64,000 nucleotides of DNA from Cornus controversa (GCA_026545225.1 CM048853.1:17238755-17302754), one strand, 5' to 3'. Counted from the first letter of the stretch, positions 9,014 through 21,069 are shown. Translations and numbers: made by a program. The notes: generated by a model not told the origin, from the letters alone.

Positions 9014-11249
9014 TGTAGAGACTGGGTCCAATTTTGACTGATTTTTCTTTTGCCATAAATGGATTTTAAATAACATTTAGCATATTTTAAATGTGGAAAA
9101 CATGTTAGAAAATTTTTTTAGAGGTTTCGAGAAATTTTGGGATCGTTTAGGTAAATTTAAGAATTTTGAGTCGACAGGACTTGAAAAGCAGGTCGAGTGG
9201 GCCTGAAATTCAAGAATTTTTTAAAAAATATTTATTTTTGATTTTGGACCTAAGGAAGTGATTTCAGAACCGTAGCCACTTTCGAAATCGAAAATGGAGC
9301 TTAGAAAGTACGTTAAGTGACTTAAGGGCAAAATGACTATTTTGCCCTTAGTGAGGTGTCAATACACTTAAGTGTATATTGCTTGGACATATTTAGATCG
9401 AGATAGAAATTAGCAATTGTTGTCCTCTCAAGCTCTCCATCTTCTCTATTTTATTCCTTCATTTTGAGCACTTTAGAGTGAGATTTGGAGCTTGCTCTAA
9501 AAGAGAAAGTTACTCTCTCTTCTTCCTCTTCACTTTGGTGAGTTCAAAGTCCCCCATTACAGAGTTTCAAAAATTTAGAGTAGTTGGAGTTTGGATTCAG
9601 GCTTCGTTCAAGAAGGAAAGTTTATTCTCCTTGTCCCAATCTATGAATCCATGAAAAAAAAGTTCGATTTAAAGGGACTTGAAGTTTGGTGAATTCTAGG
9701 GCTTGCTAGAAGAAAGCTCCAAACTTGAGGTAGGGGTGTCTCTTCCCTCTTAGTCGTCTATTCTAGGGTTTGGGTGAATTTAGGATTGTGTAAAGTGTGC
9801 TAGTATGTATGATATGTGATGAATTGTGCAATTATACTTGCAATGTAGGTGATTTGAGAACATGTTTTGCTATATGGTGTATTGTATGCATATGTGATCA
9901 ATATGCATGAGTTGAAGCATATATGTGACAATATGAGAATTGTGTAGATGAAATGCATGCTAGAATTATTATAGCAAGAATGTGCATTGAGGAGCATAAG
10001 AATTACATACTATGTGAAGTATATTTGTCTTATGAGCATGTATACATGTATATCAAAGTGTTGTCCAAGTATGTCATACATAGAATTCGGAGGTGATCAA
10101 CCATGTATTTGAAGTGGTGAGAATACTCACAATGGGATGATCGTCGAAAATGCTCAATCATATGAGTGTCATCGGAGTTGACCAATACTTTCGTGTCATC
10201 GGATTTGCTCAACACCACATAATCGTCGAAGTTGACCAATCATGCCTATGTATCGGATTATGACTGAAAAAGATGTAAATACTTTAATGCTTATGTGTTT
10301 TAACTGTTAAGCATGTTATATGGTTTAAATGCATATTTGTTGAATTGCATTTGTTAAGTGTTGAATATGAGAACATTGATATATGTCATATAGTGTAGGG
10401 ACATCATAGTTGCATATCATGTAAGTTGGTGTCGAGTCGATGCCTAGGTGGGTTGGGGCATTCTTATTGGGCATAATTGATACTCACCCCTCTCCCCCCA
10501 AACTTTTTAAAAATAAGGCGCCAATGACGGATGGTGCATGAACGTCCAAGTGGAGTTCCTTTTGGCATTTTGGATATATTTTGGGATATCTTGTATGTGG
10601 CTATCCATGCCATCTTGAAGAATATTGATTTATTATAGTTGTAGTCATAATTGAATTGCTAGTGCTTTTGGACAATATACATATAATTTATATAATGACT
10701 ATGAACTTGGAGGACCACATTTATAAGATGTATGATTGGATTCAAAGTAGGAATGGACCTTATGTTTATGTATTGAGGATTTTATTGCATGGAACATATA
10801 GGAATTACCATTTTAATTATGTTGCAAAGGTAGTATGGATCATTCTAGGATGTTAGAATGAGAATTTAGTGCAAATACGTCAAGTGTGATGAATCAAGAA
10901 ATTCTACAAAAAGGCAATTTCGATCATGCAATGGGCCACACAAGTACATATACATATGTTGGTTATGTATGTATGGCTACATGTGAGGCCCATTGAGATG
11001 AATTGATGTTGGATTATACATATGTATATACATGTACAAAGGTGTAATTCAGCTTCAACTTAAATTAATGTATAAGACGGTTCAATGGGGATTAACGAAT
11101 GGGTATACCCTCTATCTCCGAGAGTCAAAAATCGGGGCATGACGACTTGGTATCTGAATAAAATATGTTGGAGAGATTATTGATGTTAGGTGATGACTTG
11201 TGATACAATCACCCCTCGGTTCCCGGGAGTCAAAAATCGAGGCGTGACA
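9014..11249 (+). repeat. 3' LTR of element A
   Basis: A 2,236-bp LTR from TGTAGAGACTGGG to GGCGTGACA, preceded by the purine tract AAGGTGGGGAGGT. It contains a LTR-family core with AAGGCGCCAATGACGGATGG near 10514 and a short stem-loop array near 10137-10250. It abuts the L1 LINE on its right. Confidence 0.85.
10137..10250 (+). repeat. Stem-loop array in 3' LTR of element A
   Basis: Four short units share a TCGTCGAARTTGMYCAA-like core. Stems: ATGAT/ATCAT (10137-10141 with 10157-10161), AGTGT/ATACT (one mismatch), GTGT/ACAC, and CATAAT/ATCATG (one mismatch). It occupies the same relative LTR position as the array at 1560-1831, but the sequence is largely different. Confidence 0.55.
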
Positions 11250-12860
11250 TAAAAGAACCAATCTTTCTCACTTAAGCTTTACTAATGACCTCCTCCTCCT
11301 ATGCTAAAGAAATCTTGAATCTGTTAAGGTTTTAAAATAGGCACTCGGCTAATTCTCACTTCTCTCTGGCCTAATTATGAACTTGGCAAAAAGTTTTATT
11401 TTTTTCTCTACATTGACTCATTTTGCTAAGCTTAGCGTAACCTCATATTTTGGCATGCCCAATAGCACCCTACCAGTTAAGCACTTGGGAGTTCCTTTCA
11501 TCTCAATATCCCCGAGGGCCACTGATTGTAATATTTTGGTAGAGCAAATAACTCCAAGAATCTCTCACTGGAATAGCAAGTCTCTATATTATGCTGGAAG
11601 GATTCAACTCATCCAATATGTACTTCTAAGCACAATAACCTACTGGATATATATTTTTGTGCTGCCGAAAGCTATTATTTGATGAGATAAATTCTATTTT
11701 GAGGAGATTCTAATGGTTAGGGGTAGAACTGAAGAAACATGGAACTAAAATATCTTGGCAATCAATTTGCAAGCCCAAAGTTGATAGAGGTCTTAGATTT
11801 CCTAACCCAGAGTTGAACAACATGACTACAATTCTAAGGTATTTACGGATGCTCAACATACCTAACTCCTGAAGCATTTTGGTGCAATGGTACAAGTCCT
11901 ATCTCATCAAGAAAGAGAGCATTTGGGAACTAAAAATACCTTAAATTGCTTCATGGAGCAAAAGAAAATTACTACTGTTAAGAACAATTGCTCATCCCCT
12001 GCTCAAGTTTACAGTTGGTGATGGATCTTTAACACTCTTCTGGCATGATTATTAGCTTCCAGGAGGTCCACCCCTCCCCAGATTCAACTCTCAACTCTCA
12101 CCCACTATTCCAACCACAACACTTCTAAGACAATTCAAAACCAATTCATCTTGGGATCGATTTTCCCACCTTCCTTACTAACTTGATCCCAGAACTAACC
12201 AACCTACCCCTACCCAATCTAAATTCAACCGACTCAATTTCATGGTTAGCCTCCCCCTTTGTATTCTACTCTCTCAAGAGTACACTAACATACTTTTCAC
12301 CTCCTAGGCACCAGCGATCATCGTCTCATCTTGTTTAGAACCCACTCATTATTCTAAAGCATCGAATTAATTTAAGGATGGTTATAAAAAATAGATTATC
12401 AACCCTTTATCGATCAAATATGCCATTCATCCAATCACCGAACCTATGCCCCCTCTATCGCCTTCAATAGGAAAGCCACACTCACCTGTTCTTCAATTGT
12501 CAGTTTTCTAAGTCAATTTGGAGTTTCATTCATCATAAATCCAAACTATTTGTCAACCCTATAAGTTAGAGGGAACTTATTGTATGTGCTTCATTCCATT
12601 AGGAAGCCAAAAATTTCACAAATTATGTCTCCAAACTAGTATTGGCAGCATGTGTCCACTACATTTGGGAAGAAAGGAATGCAAGAAAATTCAGGCAACA
12701 TTCTAGCTCTCAAACCATTGTATTGAACAGGATCACAAGCTCTATCAAGGGAAAACTCCATTCTAGGGCTCTACGATCCAAACTCAGAACAACTCTTGCA
12801 TTAGCAAAATGGGATGATTGTTCGCCTTCCTCAAGATCTCCTCCTCGTCCTCCTGATTAA
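11250..12860 (+). mobile_element. L1-type LINE, 5'-truncated ORF2 tail
   Basis: The C-terminal half of a plant non-LTR retrotransposon ORF2. In 11377-11680 there are blocks LPVKHLGVPFISISP, RISHWNSKSLYYAGRIQLI and YWIYIFVLPKAII, the signature text after the RT domain of plant L1s. Further right are a degraded zinc-ribbon/connection region and the C-terminal HYIWEERNARKFRQHSS block (about 12655), with an ORF end at 12860. Reading-frame changes and several stops show it is dead. Element A occupies its 5' side, and an LTR lies in its 3' UTR (12881-14173). Confidence 0.8.
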
Positions 12861-12880
12861 GCCCTAATCACTAGTCTTCT

Positions 12881-13101
12881 TGTTAGCACCCAAAAGTGGC
12901 GTGACATGTGGATGCCACTTTGGTATTAACATGGGCAGAAATCAGTATATACATGGAAAGAGAAACAGATTAACTTAGATATATTAGTGGAATTGGACTC
13001 TATTAAGAGTCCATAAAAATGATGACTCTGAAGGATGATAGAAGTAGAATCATAAATGTTTTGGACTCTTGAAGCTTCATCATTGACTTTTGATATGCAT
13101 G

Positions 13102-13152
<51 letters not shown>

Positions 13153-14173
13153 GTTATTGAAAAGGTATTTGCTAAGTTCTGGACTCTGTGAAGGCTGACG
13201 GTTACGACAGTAGGCTGTTACGTGAAGGCTAACGGCAGCGAAAAATAGGTTGTTACGTGAAGGCTGACTGTGTGGATAAGAGTTTATTAAAAAAGGTGAC
13301 TCTAAAGGCTAAGCAATAAGAAGTTTGAGATGGTATGAACTCTTGAAAGTTACCCATATGACTTAGCTTGCGTTTGAATGATGTTATAGACATATATCCG
13401 TATGTGTATAGATATCTATATGATTGCTTCCTACAAGCCTGAATTAAAGGATTTTATCCACTTTGAACTCTAGCTGAGTTTCATGCAAAATAGAAGACTA
13501 GAAAACCTTGGACTCTGTACAGGTGAAGGCTGATGACTGCGACAGTAAGTTGAGGGCTACGATGGGCTAGCTATGTGGATGAGTCCAAGTGTGACTTGGA
13601 TTCTTTGAGAGTTATAGAGAGGATCAATATTAGTTTGTTACATATAGGATCAGTTATACAAAGGTTATATTAATACCCTACAATCAATGGGACTTGAAGA
13701 CACAGTGCATTAGGATATATTTTATTTTATATATCTTTTATATTCCATTATTATCTTGTAATTTATGGTTAGATACAATGATGTATTTTTTTCTATAAAT
13801 AAATGAAAAGAGCTCTGAATTAAGGGTTCCCACAACCACAACAAAATAGTTGCATCACATGCAATCTATCTCTCTCAATATTGTCTCAGAATATTGTTCT
13901 AACTCTTACTTGATCTACATCTCCCTCCATTTTTTTGCCCTCAGACTCCTCTAATCAGTCCATCTGTCTACATCTCCCTCAATTTATATCTCCCTCCTTC
14001 TACCTCCCTCCTTGCTACAATTCAGTCTCACAATTCTTTACGTACAATTAAAAATCCTTTTAATTGAAGCAAAAAAGAACTCAATAGGAAGTTTTTTATT
14101 CTCTCTCCCTAGCAAATCGCCTGATATAACACAACCTTCAAAGGAAATACTTGTGTTAGACCAACTGTTTACA
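12881..14173 (+). mobile_element. Probable Ty1/copia LTR (SIRE-like) inside LINE 3' UTR
   Basis: A 1.29-kb non-coding block that starts TGTTAGCACC and ends GTTTACA. A few bases later (14180-14191) comes TGATATCACAGC, which differs from the copia primer-site word TGGTATCAGAGC at two places. It contains a TATAAATAAATGAAAAG promoter-like box at about 13793, a (TA)n run at 13105-13151 and repeated versions of GTGAAGGCTGACGG (13180-13265 and near 13525). No target duplication was found, so the borders are tentative. Confidence 0.4.
13105..13151. repeat. (TA)n microsatellite
   Basis: About 23 uninterrupted TA units inside the LTR-like block. Similar shorter TA runs occur at 16164-16202, 16832-16859, about 21045-21070 and 43151-43171. 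Confidence 0.95.
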
Positions 14174-14239
14174 TCGAGCTGATATCACAGCTCTGGCACA
14201 CCCGCAAAAACTAATAGTTAATTGACCTGCTTGGTTGGT

Positions 14240-14546
14240 TAATTAAGACCGAACACTTCCAGTGGACGGATGTGGTGGATGGATACCACTGTGATATCGA
14301 ATAGCGAGACCCTACTCTCAGTTCTTGTGAAATCGAATTGAAACCAATTCAATAGGCTACATCTTATGTTGTTCTCATTTGGGCTAAATGGCCCATCTGA
14401 ATGTTGTTTATGTTTTTTTTGCTCCAATTGGACCTAATGGTCTGTTTGGTGTTAGTTACTTTTTGGGTTCTCCTCTTCAGTTGTGGTTGAAGCACACTGT
14501 AATTACCATTATATTTATACAATTGTTTAACCTTCCAAAAAAAATC
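14240..14546 (+). mobile_element. Probable L1 3' UTR and tail
   Basis: Resembles the 3' UTR of plant L1 LINEs in composition: T-rich runs, ATGGCCCATCTGAATG, GGACCTAATGGTCTG, and a final TTTAACCTTCC followed by eight A's at about 14538-14545. It would complete the LINE seen at 11250-12860, the copia-like LTR having split the two. Confidence 0.45.
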
Positions 14547-16161
14547 ATCCATATAATTTTTAGTTATTCCAAGGGAGAATTTTTTAATTTTATAGTCTTA
14601 GCTAAATTGATTTATTGAAAATTTCTTAATGGTATTCATTTTAAGAGGGAATGAGGGAAACAGTAGAGCACAGGCACACAAGTGAATTTGTATTGTACAA
14701 CTCTATTACTTAAATATACATAGGTTTTCTCTTTAGTTTGTATGTATAAAAATTCATTGAAATCAATTGTAAATATAATAAAAGAAAATATTATCTCATT
14801 CAATATCAAGTTCTTATATTTATTATTTTGTTCAAAAATCATTTATTTTGTTATTCTTAAATGTCGGCCCCTCAAGTAAGACAATAAAACAATGCTTTCT
14901 TTCAAGAAATGGATTTACGATTTAAACGAAGCAGTCATGGAGGCAATGAAGATCTGAACAACGAATATGAAATTTATTTAAGTTTTATTTTCAATGTAGA
15001 CATTTAAAATGTGACCGAGGGCGTATTCATGTAATCAAAATCAATGCATTGACCGACCATAAGCCCACCTCCCTCGTGGTCATTCAACATTGTATCGAGT
15101 CAAAAAGGTTTGCCATCAATCCACCCTTGGTCAAGGTGGCATTATTGATAGCAAAACAATTGGCAACATTCATTCACGAATGCATGCATTATTTTATGGC
15201 TTGCGATATTCCCGTTCAAAAAATATCTTAGACTTTTTTCTTAAAATAAAATAACCAAAAAAAAAAAAAAATCTCAAAACTCGCAATTCTTAACTATTAT
15301 ATTTTTTAATAGCATAATTGCCCTTCTTTATAAAGTGTACAAATCTGTTAAATTTCAATTTGTTTCAATCTTCTCTCTCATTTGTCTTTGTTTATCTCTC
15401 ACACGTCTTCTCTCCCTAAATTTGTATTCAATGACCAAACTGGTCAAGTGACTGCAACAAATTTTGTACTCATAAGTTATAATATTTTTTAGTTCTTCCT
15501 AGAATCCGATTTTAATTTTTATTATATAAAGGGTTTCTCTGTCAACTACATCTCTTTTCTTTATCTTTACTTTTGATATGCTAATCATGGTTGGGTGATT
15601 GAGGAACTTGAGTTATATGAGCAATTTTTTTTTTTTTTTTTTGTCTCAGAAAAGAACACAGTTGTGGTAATTAAGCTGCAGGATGTCAACACCAAGTATC
15701 TCCGCTTAACAAAGACATGAATTAATAATAAAACCAAGGCAAATATAGCAGTAATAAATTTACCAAACATAGGTTTGATTAATTCAGTACACAAGTTTAA
15801 TGTGCTACCATCATGACCAGAAGAACTGGATCTCTTTCTCTCTCTATTGAATACCATGGAGGGGTGATTTGTAGATTTAGGTAGACAATGCGACAGAGAG
15901 ATTTTGGAAAACAAGTGAAAGAGACAACGTGAGAGAAGATGAACTCGAATTGGAATTCAACAAGAATATGATAAGTTTTAGAAGTTTTTGGTATTTTATT
16001 TTAGAAAAAAAAAGTAAAGTGAAGCGCTAGATTATATTTGGAGGGCGAATATCACCTATCTATTTTTTTTCAAGGAATAGATCGAATAATATAATTAATC
16101 GTAGGAGTTAAATCTTGATATAATTCAAAAAACCAAGCAATATACAAAGCAATAAAATATG

Positions 16162-16204
<43 letters not shown>

Positions 16205-16219
16205 TAGATAGGTAGGTAC
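14547..16219. other. AT-rich intergenic stretch; 3' side of the methylesterase exon
   Basis: No convincing coding sequence on either strand. It has poly(T)/poly(A) runs (15252-15270, 15625-15644) and, just after the splice donor of the methylesterase exon, a (TA)n tract with TAGA units (16164-16213). I looked here on the minus strand for a second methylesterase exon carrying the catalytic Asp and His region and did not find one. Confidence 0.6.
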
Positions 16220-16714
16220 CTCTTGATTGAGGGTAGAAATGTTGAGGGTAGGACCAGGCATCAAGGCAGTGACAAAAACAGCCACCGAAATTTTGTGAGG
16301 AAAAATCTCCATAGCCTGAGAAATAGCCAACCCACCCAGGCTATGTCCTACGATAATCACTCTTTCGTGCAGAGGAAGAGCAGCCATGAAGTCCCTCAGG
16401 GGCTTAAAGTAATCAGAAATTGATGGGATATCATCCACCTGTTTCGGGTCGATCCCCGACGCGGCCAAGTCGAGGGCTGTCACCTTGTGTGATGCTGATG
16501 ATCTTGTAATAAGTGCAACAAGTTTGTACCAAGACCAGCCTCCATGGCATGACCCATGAATTAGGACAAAGTGTTTACTGCCCCCAGCGTTATGCAAACG
16601 GTCTGGTGTCTGATGTGCTGCTGCTGCTGATGCTGCATTTTCAATTTGGAAAATAAAGATAAGGGAAATTATTAACATCCTCATCATCAAGTGCTTCTTC
16701 CTAATTTCTCCCAT
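16220..16714 (-). pseudogene. Methylesterase-type alpha/beta hydrolase, exon 1 only
   Basis: Encodes 165 residues from ATG at 16714 to a GT donor at 16219-16218 (phase 0). It matches the N-terminal half of the plant MES/SABP2/hydroxynitrile-lyase family. Seen: oxyanion-hole block HFVLIHGSCHGGWSWYK (about residues 48-64), KVTALDLAASGIDP, nucleophile elbow VGHSLGG (about 119-125), and AVFVTALMPGPTLN. The family hydrolyses small carboxyl esters such as methyl salicylate or methyl jasmonate. The split after this block matches the usual intron position of the family. Unlike cytosolic members, it begins with a hydrophobic stretch (MRMLIISLIFIFQIENAASA) that looks like a signal peptide. The second exon, which should hold the Asp and His, was not found in the 5 kb downstream, so this is probably a gene fragment. 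Alternatively it is a gene with a diverged or very distant exon 2. Confidence 0.75.
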
Positions 16715-16825
16715 CGTTTTCTTCTTTGATTAGTTCCAATTCTAGCTAAGATCATCACTTCCAAATAATTTTATATGGTGAAGATAAGGTTTCTAGAAGA
16801 AATAAAAAAAAAATTGAGATCGATT

Positions 16826-16861
<36 letters not shown>

Positions 16862-16862
<1 letters not shown>

Positions 16863-17074
16863 CATATTATTTATTTTAATTACTGGTTCTCTCACTTGTG
16901 TTGTAGAGTAGGTATTGACTTCAGATTTTCTGTCTCCCCATTTAGTGATTCCCGTCCACCTATATTGACATATTATTTATTTTAATTACTGGTTCTGTCG
17001 CATGTGCTGAGTAGTAGAGTAGGTATTGACTTCAGATTTTCTGTATCCCCATTTTAGTGATTGCCGTCTACCTG
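16862..17074. repeat. Tandem duplication, period about 106 bp, upstream of methylesterase exon
   Basis: Copy 1 is 16862-16967 and copy 2 is 16968-17074. Both contain ATTTTAATTACTGGTTCT and GAGTAGGTATTGACTTCAGA, with roughly ten differences. It lies 150-360 bp upstream of the methylesterase start codon, so it would fall in its promoter. Confidence 0.85.
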
Positions 17075-17088
17075 CATGTCTAATAATA

Positions 17089-17183
17089 AAGCCTTAATTT
17101 CTTAACAAGCATGATATTAGAGTCATGGTTTGAATAAAAAGGTAGTTGACTCTAATATCATGCTTGTTAAGAAATTAAGGCTT
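17089..17183. repeat. Perfect 37-bp inverted repeat with 21-bp spacer
   Basis: The arms at 17089-17125 and 17147-17183 are exact reverse complements (they begin AAGCCTTAATTTCTTAACAA). The spacer is 17126-17146. Transcription of either strand would give a perfect 37-bp hairpin. No TIR/TSD pair that would make it a MITE was recognised. It lies 130 bp left of the copia element B boundary. Confidence 0.95.
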
Positions 17184-17313
17184 AAGTTTTACATGAGATG
17201 ATGTTGAAAGGAAAAGATGTAAACGAACTTCATACATTAGGTGATTACTTCTTCCATGCAAAGGCACCTAATGCAGTAACAACTAAGAATCCATAAGAAA
17301 ATGCTACTAAAAT

Positions 17314-17527
17314 TGTTAGAATAAGAGAAAAAGAGACTGAATTGTCTCTAAATTATATTAATAAATGGTATATGAAATAATATATAGTGAGAACATATAT
17401 ATAGAAAAAGGAAAAGAGATAGGTGAGTGGGAAGCAAGTTATCCTATATATGATAAGTCTCCAAAAATAAGAATCTTAATTTGATATGGAAAGAGTTAAA
17501 TATAAAATATACTAATATATATCAACA
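17314..17527 (-). repeat. 3' LTR of copia element B
   Basis: 214 bp. In element orientation it starts TGTTGATATATATTAG and ends TTCTAACA. The purine tract GAGAGGGAG lies immediately inside it (complement at 17528-17536). Confidence 0.9.
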
Positions 17528-17564
17528 CTCCCTCTCAAACTCAAGGTGGGTTATATGACACCAT

Positions 17565-18590
17565 CTAAAATTTGGAAACAAGCTTTCGAAAGTGCCCTGG
17601 TGGAAGAGATTTGGTGAAGATATCCATTATCTGATCATGTGAAGTAACTAACCGTAACTGCAAGATATTATAAAGTAGATGATGACGAAGAAAATGATAA
17701 TTTATCTCAATGTATTTGGTCCGCTCATAAAAAAACATCATTGTGTGCAATCTGAGTAGCACTCTCGTTATCACAATAGATGGGAGTAGCAGTGAATGAA
17801 GAAACAGCCCTATCCTGAAGAAGCCATCGTAACCATAAAAGCTCAGAAGTAGCATCTGTAAGTGCTCTATACTCGGCATCAGTGCTAGATCGAACAATAA
17901 CAGTTGTTTCTTACTACGTCAAGAGATCAATGAGTCACCAAAAAAAAAAAAATCCTGTAGTAAAACAATGATCTGTTGGGTCTCCAGCCCAATCTGCATC
18001 AGAATAAGCACAAAGCACCATGAATACTAATGTGAGCAAAAGAGCCCATGAAATACAGTACCCTTGACATAGCGGAGAATACAAAGAACTACTAAACAAA
18101 GTGAAATGATTTCGACGAAGCCATGAATTGATTGACGATATGAATAGCATGAGAATATTTGGACGAGTGATAGTAATATATACCAGACTACCAACCAACT
18201 AACAATATAAAGTACCATCACGAAGAAGTTCACCATCAGGTGGAGTGAGTCTCACATTAGGCTCAAGTGGAGTATCAACAATCTTGTTGTCTGTGATGCA
18301 AGTTTTGGAAAGAAGATCGAAACTGTACTTTGCTTGAGTAAGGTAGTAGTCATCAGTAGCTCTAGTAATTTTCAGCCCAAGAAATAATTGAGAGGTCCAA
18401 GATCTTTCATTTAAAACTGATGATTGAGAAACTGCTTAAATTCCTGAAAACCCTAAGTATCCTCCACGGTGATGATCATATCATCAACATAAATAAAAAA
18501 AGAATAACATCATTTGTAGTATGTCTAATAAATAAAGCTGAATCATATGTACTAGTAGAATAGCCAAAGTGAGATATAGTATGTAGAGAT
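17565..18590 (-). pseudogene. Element B RNase H and C-terminal reverse transcriptase
   Basis: On the minus strand it shows, in order: a palm-proximal SHFGYSTSTYDSALFIRHT block (about 18510-18570), LGLKITRATDDYYLTQAKY (about 18340-18400), SLVYITITRPNI, a YSDADWAGDPTD RNase H block (about 17990-18020), and the RNase H end with SHDQIMDIFTKSLPPGHFRKL (about 17570-17640). This is text-book Ty1/copia order. Fossil, broken. Confidence 0.85.
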
Positions 18591-19738
18591 TCAATTTATT
18601 TTTTTCTATTTCTTTTATTTTATTTATTTTTTGAAATAGGAATTTAAATGATTTTCATATGTTTTAAATGTAATTTACATATATGGGAAATAGTTTAGAG
18701 GTCCGGAGAGTTTTTTAAGTCATTCAGCTCATTTTGAAATTTTGGATCGTCAAGACCCGGGATAGCGGTCAGGTGGGCCCGAAAATCTGGATATTTTTCT
18801 AAAAAATTTATTTTTAGTTATAAACTAATTAGAATATTTGGAGAGACGTAAAAGTGATTTCAAGCCCATAACTTCTTTCAGATTCAAAAACGGAGGTCGA
18901 AAAAGTACGCTGAGTAAGGGGATTTTAGTCTTTTTATAGCATGGGCTTATAAATATCAAGGGACAGATATGTCAGCCACTATTTCTCTCTCTAAACAGCC
19001 GCCCAGGCTCCTCTTTCTCTCCTCTTTGTGTTCTTCAATTTCTCTCTAGATTTAGAAGGTGTTAGGGTTTAATTCGGAGGACGTCGAAGAAAGAAAGTGT
19101 GTTCTACACAGCAAGGGCTTTGCTTGGAACCGAACAAAGTCGCAATTAGGTAACTTTAAGAATGGTGAAAGTGTTGGATAGCTTGAAACTAAAGCTATTG
19201 AGGTAGGGGGTGTGTGTTGTGTGTTCTAATTTCAAGTCTAATTTCATTTCTAGGGCATAAAATAAATATTTTTTATGAAATATATGATGTATATAGAATT
19301 CTAGGTTGAAATCCTTATTCTATATGTTCTACATATGTTTTTCTTGTTAGAAATGGTTGGTATATACTTAGAATGACATGAATTACTTATATGTACAATG
19401 TGAGGCATGAATTGTATATATGAGATTTTTGGAAAAAAATGATGAAAATCTAATTTGGGAGTTTTATCTTATGTATGTGTCTTATGGTTCTTATGTGACA
19501 TACTAGAATTGAATTAGGACATACAATAAGTACAATGCATCAAACTTGTGAATGTGTATGCAAAATGTGAAACATTTTGTGTGAGTGTGGGGTGTCTCAG
19601 AAGTGGCTCGCGGGAATGTAATAGGGGAACATATCCTCTGGGGTTGAAAAATCTCAAACTTGCGCAAGGTGGGTGGTAACTAATGGGTTAGTAGCCCGTA
19701 ATAACCATGAATTTGAGATATGGGACTTCAGTACGTAT

Positions 19739-21033
19739 TGTCACACCTCAAAATTTGGATCATCGAGACTCCCTCGGACTGACCCAAATCCCAAATGTGA
19801 ACCCGTTCACTCAACCTCGTAACTAACCTTAACCACACTTACATCACGCTTAGGTACCATGACGTCGCGTCTGATTTATGAGAATCATAGTGGATTCGTT
19901 CATTAATTCCTAATGAACATATTAACCTCTATTTGCCATGGAAGCTTAATCACATACATACACATATATATATATATACAACTCAACATCAACTACTCCT
20001 AGTGGGCCTCAATCATACAACCCTTCAAATTGGTTCTATCCCGTAATAATGGATATGAAACTCCTTTTAAGTTTCTGATCATGGCCTGAAAATGGAACCA
20101 TGGAAAAGAGGGTTCAAAAACACTCAGTTTTAAAAAACGAATCGTTAAAGTTCGATTTGAAACGAAGAAGATATGCCCGTTAGAATTTGGGCAGAATTTT
20201 TGTCAATGCATGCTGTAAAAGAGCTCGAGCGCTTTAAATAAAGGGATCGAGCGCTTTCACTCCCGAGACTAAGCCTCCAGATCTTTTACAAGGGCGATTG
20301 AGCGCCGTAAAAAGTGATTGAGGCTGTTAATACAGAAGCAAAATTTCTGTAACCTGTACTTGGCCAATTTTTCACCAGTCTTTAAATTCAAATATCTCAC
20401 AAACCATAAGTCCATTTGTCTTGAAATTTGGCATGGATCATCCTCAACATGTCTTCTTTCCAACCCAATTAGGATCACCTAATAATTCAACTCACAACTC
20501 GGATTACACACAAATCAATGGGCTTAGGACAGATTATCAACTCTTGCACTAAAACATGTATATCTTATTCAAATTTAAATCCAAACAAGACCCGTGACCT
20601 ATCAAACTAAAACTCATACAATCCTCCTTCCATACATATAAGTAACTACTATAAAAACATGCATAAAAAAGTGAATTATCTCCAGAGTGCATATGTCGAA
20701 TCCCAAACAAAGGCATTGTGTTCCAACAAACATCATATATCTTCAACCCTTAGGAGTGTACATAGGCCACACATGGTGATTACATACAAAGTTCAAATAA
20801 GCCAACATAATTCAAATGTAAATACAATATCTTCATCATAGTCCACATGCCACAAACCGGCATGGACACCACTACAGCTTAGTAGGAATGATCCACTCAA
20901 CCCCACTATAACCCATAAGCCATGCATAAGTACATATAAAATCCCTACATGTCTAAATGACAAGTATACATACTTTTTACCCATAAACAAACACATTTTT
21001 CAAATCATGTGTGATGTTTCACATTCAATGCAT

Positions 21034-21069
<36 letters not shown>

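Larger units (their letters stand above)
1..11249 (+). mobile_element. Ty3/gypsy chromovirus element A (Tekay/Del-like), broken fossil, 5' end outside window
   Basis: An LTR retrotransposon on the plus strand. The window opens inside its 5' LTR (the first bases align with 10796 onward in the 3' LTR). Then follow a tRNA-Met-type primer site, gag with a CCHC knuckle, protease, reverse transcriptase/RNase H, integrase, a C-terminal chromodomain-like tail, a purine tract and the 3' LTR. LTRs over 2 kb, the gag-PR-RT-RH-INT order and the chromodomain-like tail fit the Tekay/Del chromoviruses. The two LTRs are clearly diverged (well over 10% by eye, with indels), so it is old, and it is broken in many places. 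A solo LTR and a MITE have inserted into it. It sits directly against L1 LINE sequence on its right. Confidence 0.85.

Noticed and set aside
15585-15914. 109-residue minus-strand frame with a hydrophobic stretch, tested as methylesterase exon 2
   Set aside because: No Asp/His catalytic context and no family text; ends in a poly(T)-derived lysine run.
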